64,000 nucleotides of DNA. Source: JBJXHN01 sp046233135. Its GTDB lineage: Bacteria; Pseudomonadota; Alphaproteobacteria; Rhodospirillales; Rhodospirillaceae. The DNA lies in the NCBI GenBank assembly GCA_046233135.1, contig JBJXHN010000001.1, forward strand, positions 496,001-560,000, in the 5' to 3' direction. A program made the position numbers and the translations under genes. The notes beneath the pieces were generated by a model. The model did no database searches. It saw nothing but the letters and a program-made list of their open reading frames with translations, and was not told the DNA's origin. Numbering within the stretch: position 1 is the first letter of the stretch; the number at the start of each line of letters is the position of its first letter. Positions 62,469-64,000 of the stretch are shown in pieces.

Positions 62469-62927
62469 ATGAATAATGCGGATGATCCGGTATACGTCCT
62501 GTGCACGAGCAAGCAGCTCCGGGCAATCGCGGAGCATCTGGAGCAGCGTGCCCGTCAATACCGGATCCGGGCTGAGGAACTCGATGAGTTCGAGGCGATC
62601 AAAGCCCGCTCACAAGCTCACTTGGATGCTCTGTCCGCCCTGCCCGACCTCGTCGCCTCTTACCTGGCCCGAGGATATGGCCTGGACGCAGCGCGCGTCC
62701 ACGTGGCCCGTGATTCCGGAGCGCCCATTGAGACCGTCGTGTGGTACTGGCGGAAATGGTGCCGGGATCAGGACAAGAAGGCTACGGAACAGCGACACGC
62801 CCTGGTCGCCAAATTGGCAGCCCGTGGCCTAACAAACCACGAGATCGCAGACCGGACAGGGCTGCACCCGGGAAGCGTCTCTAGAATCATCACCAAGACC
62901 TTCAGGACGCCCAAGCGAGAGGCCTAG
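62469..62927 (+). CDS. Helix-turn-helix protein
   Basis: A 152-residue protein from ATG 62469 (the frame is open to TTG 62433). A charged helical N-terminus (QLRAIAEHLEQRARQYRIRAEELDEFEAI) and a middle part with VHVARDSGAPIETVVWYWRKW lead to a C-terminal LAARGLTNHEIADRTGLHPGSVSRIITKTF. That last segment is an HTH of the resolvase/LuxR type. It is probably DNA-binding; targets and family are unknown. It lies in atypical DNA between a repeat and a hairpin-rich region, so it may belong to an accessory element. Confidence 0.65.
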   Translation: MNNADDPVYVLCTSKQLRAIAEHLEQRARQYRIRAEELDEFEAIKARSQAHLDALSALPDLVASYLARGYGLDAARVHVARDSGAPIETVVWYWRKWCRDQDKKATEQRHALVAKLAARGLTNHEIADRTGLHPGSVSRIITKTFRTPKREA

Positions 62928-63300
62928 CAGGCCCTCGCGCTGGCCGGCCGCGCTTCGCTTGACCGGCCGACCAGCGCTCGCACGACTGAGCACCGACACC
63001 AGAAATCCGGACGGTCAGAGATAATCGCGCGCAGACGCGCGCAAGAAGGGGGCGCAGCCCCCTGCTCCTGTCAAGGGCCAAGCGCGGGCAAGCCCGCGTC
63101 GGTCAGCCGGGATCCCCAATTTGCTTCGCAAACCGGGCGATACCCCTCCGGCTGACCGAGCCCTTGACATCCGCACCCCCGCCTTCGCCAGGGGGCAAGA
63201 CCAAAAAGGAATTTTTTGGTCAATTAATTAAAGGAAAAAAGGCCCCCTACCCTCTTCCGAGGAGGTTGAATAAAAACCTTCATATATAGAACACTATAGA
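62928..63300. other. Hairpin-rich non-coding region
   Basis: Many inverted repeats lie close together. They include gcgcgc/gcgcgc (63027-63042) and gggggc/gccccc (about 63048-63062). The largest pairs tcaaggg (63071-63077) and cggtcagccgg (63100-63110) with ccggctgaccg (63148-63158) and cccttga (63161-63167), and contains an inner gcgggc/gcccgc hairpin. Then it turns AT-rich (63205-63300). It may be an origin, a plasmid- or ICE-type intergenic array, or a recombination site; nothing identifies it firmly. Confidence 0.4.
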
Positions 63301-64000
63301 TTATTCTGGAATATCGATACCTGTGCAATTCAAAGCTCCAACCCATGGGCCATGAACGGAAATCAAACAGTCTCGAACGAACTTAAAAGACCAACCAAGT
63401 GCATAAAGTTGTTTTGAGTCATACCTCTTTTCAAGATCACCTCGCTTGATAACCAATTCAATTTCCGGCTTCTCCTTACTACCAGCAGCATACGCCATCA
63501 TTCCAATTCTGACATTTGCACCCGCAAACAAATGTGAAGGGGGCGGTTTTGGTCGTTGTTCAAGAACACAATCACCTATATTACCTCCCCCACCTTCAGA
63601 AAAGAGACCAGAGCCACCTTGCCCACCTTGAGTCCGGCCGTATCCACACCTGCTTTTTTCAACAAGCTCCATTTCAAGTTCTGATTTCTTAAATAAGATT
63701 TGAGTTTCTAATAAGTTGATGGAAGATTTTAATTGCCGCATTTCTTCAATAACAGACAGGTCGTTGGGCAGATTCCGGTCTATATCGCCCGTTTCCAGGT
63801 CAGGTCTTGGACCAACAGCTGGTATGGGATGCTCCCTGCTACTCCCCATGCCAATGTCGACGGATGGACCGCCACGAGACATAATGAACAAAATGCATAA
63901 TAGAAGGCCAATAGACAATGAGAACACCTTAAAATTCATCCATATTGGCGTTATTTTTTTCTGACTCGGAGCCCCGCCACCGGTAAAAGACTTGTATGCA
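63301..64000 (-). CDS. Membrane-anchored hypothetical protein, possibly incomplete
   Basis: The minus-strand frame from the ATG at 63939 gives 212 residues, but it stays open to the window edge (GGGAPSQKKITPIWMNFKVF), so the real start may lie outside. One hydrophobic segment near the start (FSLSIGLLLCILFIM) is followed by a coiled coil (VIEEMRQLKSSINLLETQILFKKSELEMELVEK), a Gly-rich linker, and a beta-rich C-terminal domain (NVRIGMMAYAAGSKEKPEIELVIKRGD). It ends with cysteines in VRDCLISVHG and ALNCTG. It looks like a bitopic envelope protein, as in some pilus or conjugation systems, but no family is assigned. Confidence 0.6.
   Translation of the reverse strand, partial: AYKSFTGGGAPSQKKITPIWMNFKVFSLSIGLLLCILFIMSRGGPSVDIGMGSSREHPIPAVGPRPDLETGDIDRNLPNDLSVIEEMRQLKSSINLLETQILFKKSELEMELVEKSRCGYGRTQGGQGGSGLFSEGGGGNIGDCVLEQRPKPPPSHLFAGANVRIGMMAYAAGSKEKPEIELVIKRGDLEKRYDSKQLYALGWSFKFVRDCLISVHGPWVGALNCTGIDIPE

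Overview
The window looks like a high-GC alphaproteobacterial chromosome, most likely Rhodospirillales. The basis is gene content and order: yceD(DUF177)-rpmF-plsX-fabH-ihfA-merR, a fused ispDF, dusB-ntrB-ntrC-ntrY-ntrX-trkA-dat-hfq-hflX, and mltB-tRNA-Ser, rlpA-dac-tmk-holB-metG-tatD. This core DNA is dense, GC-rich and mostly on the + strand. I cannot name a genus from sequence alone.

Layout. 1-3.5 kb: two tandem paralogous coiled-coil genes of unknown function (the first cut by the window edge), a small MITE-like insert, and an RTX calcium-binding protein. 3.7-8.9 kb: bc1-complex assembly chaperone, YceD, L32, PlsX, FabH, IHF-alpha and a MerR-type regulator. 9.1-16.3 kb: tRNA-Pro(GGG), small hypotheticals, a 2Fe-2S ferredoxin-like protein, a SprA-family putative metalloprotease, a GT-B glycosyltransferase, CutA, a TfoX-N protein, IspDF and a CcsA-like membrane protein. 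16.4-28.9 kb: the nitrogen two-component block (DusB, NtrBC, NtrYX), TrkA, D-amino-acid aminotransferase, a HAD phosphatase, Hfq and HflX, closed by a strong terminator.

28.9-33.3 kb is a gene-poor accessory zone. It holds a small ribbon-helix-helix-like protein behind a perfect 26-bp palindrome, a 90-residue protein with its own terminator, an RTX/FG-GAP protein, and a broken tyrosine integrase. 33.3-50.6 kb is an integrated mobilizable element: MobC-like protein and relaxase, a FitAB/VapBC-type toxin-antitoxin pair, an ORF6N protein plus an HTH/sigma-like regulator, a DNA invertase/resolvase, several AT-rich unknown genes, a two-gene Gabija-type anti-phage operon (OLD/TOPRIM nuclease plus UvrD-like helicase), an ArdA anti-restriction protein, and a large serine recombinase. 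The recombinase reading frame runs, without its own stop, straight into the 3' end of an intact tRNA-Ser(UGA). No type IV secretion genes are seen, so the element would need a helper for transfer.

50.8-61.7 kb returns to core genes: lytic transglycosylase MltB, RlpA, a D-Ala-D-Ala carboxypeptidase, Tmk, HolB, MetG, TatD, an MBL-fold hydrolase and a SulP transporter. The sulP start lies just behind a 17-bp copy of part of the 29.5-kb palindrome. 61.7-64 kb is again atypical: a frameshifted exported-protein gene, a perfect 43-bp tandem duplication, an HTH protein, a hairpin-rich non-coding stretch, and a membrane-anchored protein that may continue past the window end.

The strongest candidates for new biology are the cargo of the 33-50 kb element (unknown membrane genes beside Gabija, with a 21-bp palindrome upstream), the shared palindromic site linking the 29.5-kb small gene to sulP, and the recombinase/tRNA-Ser junction.
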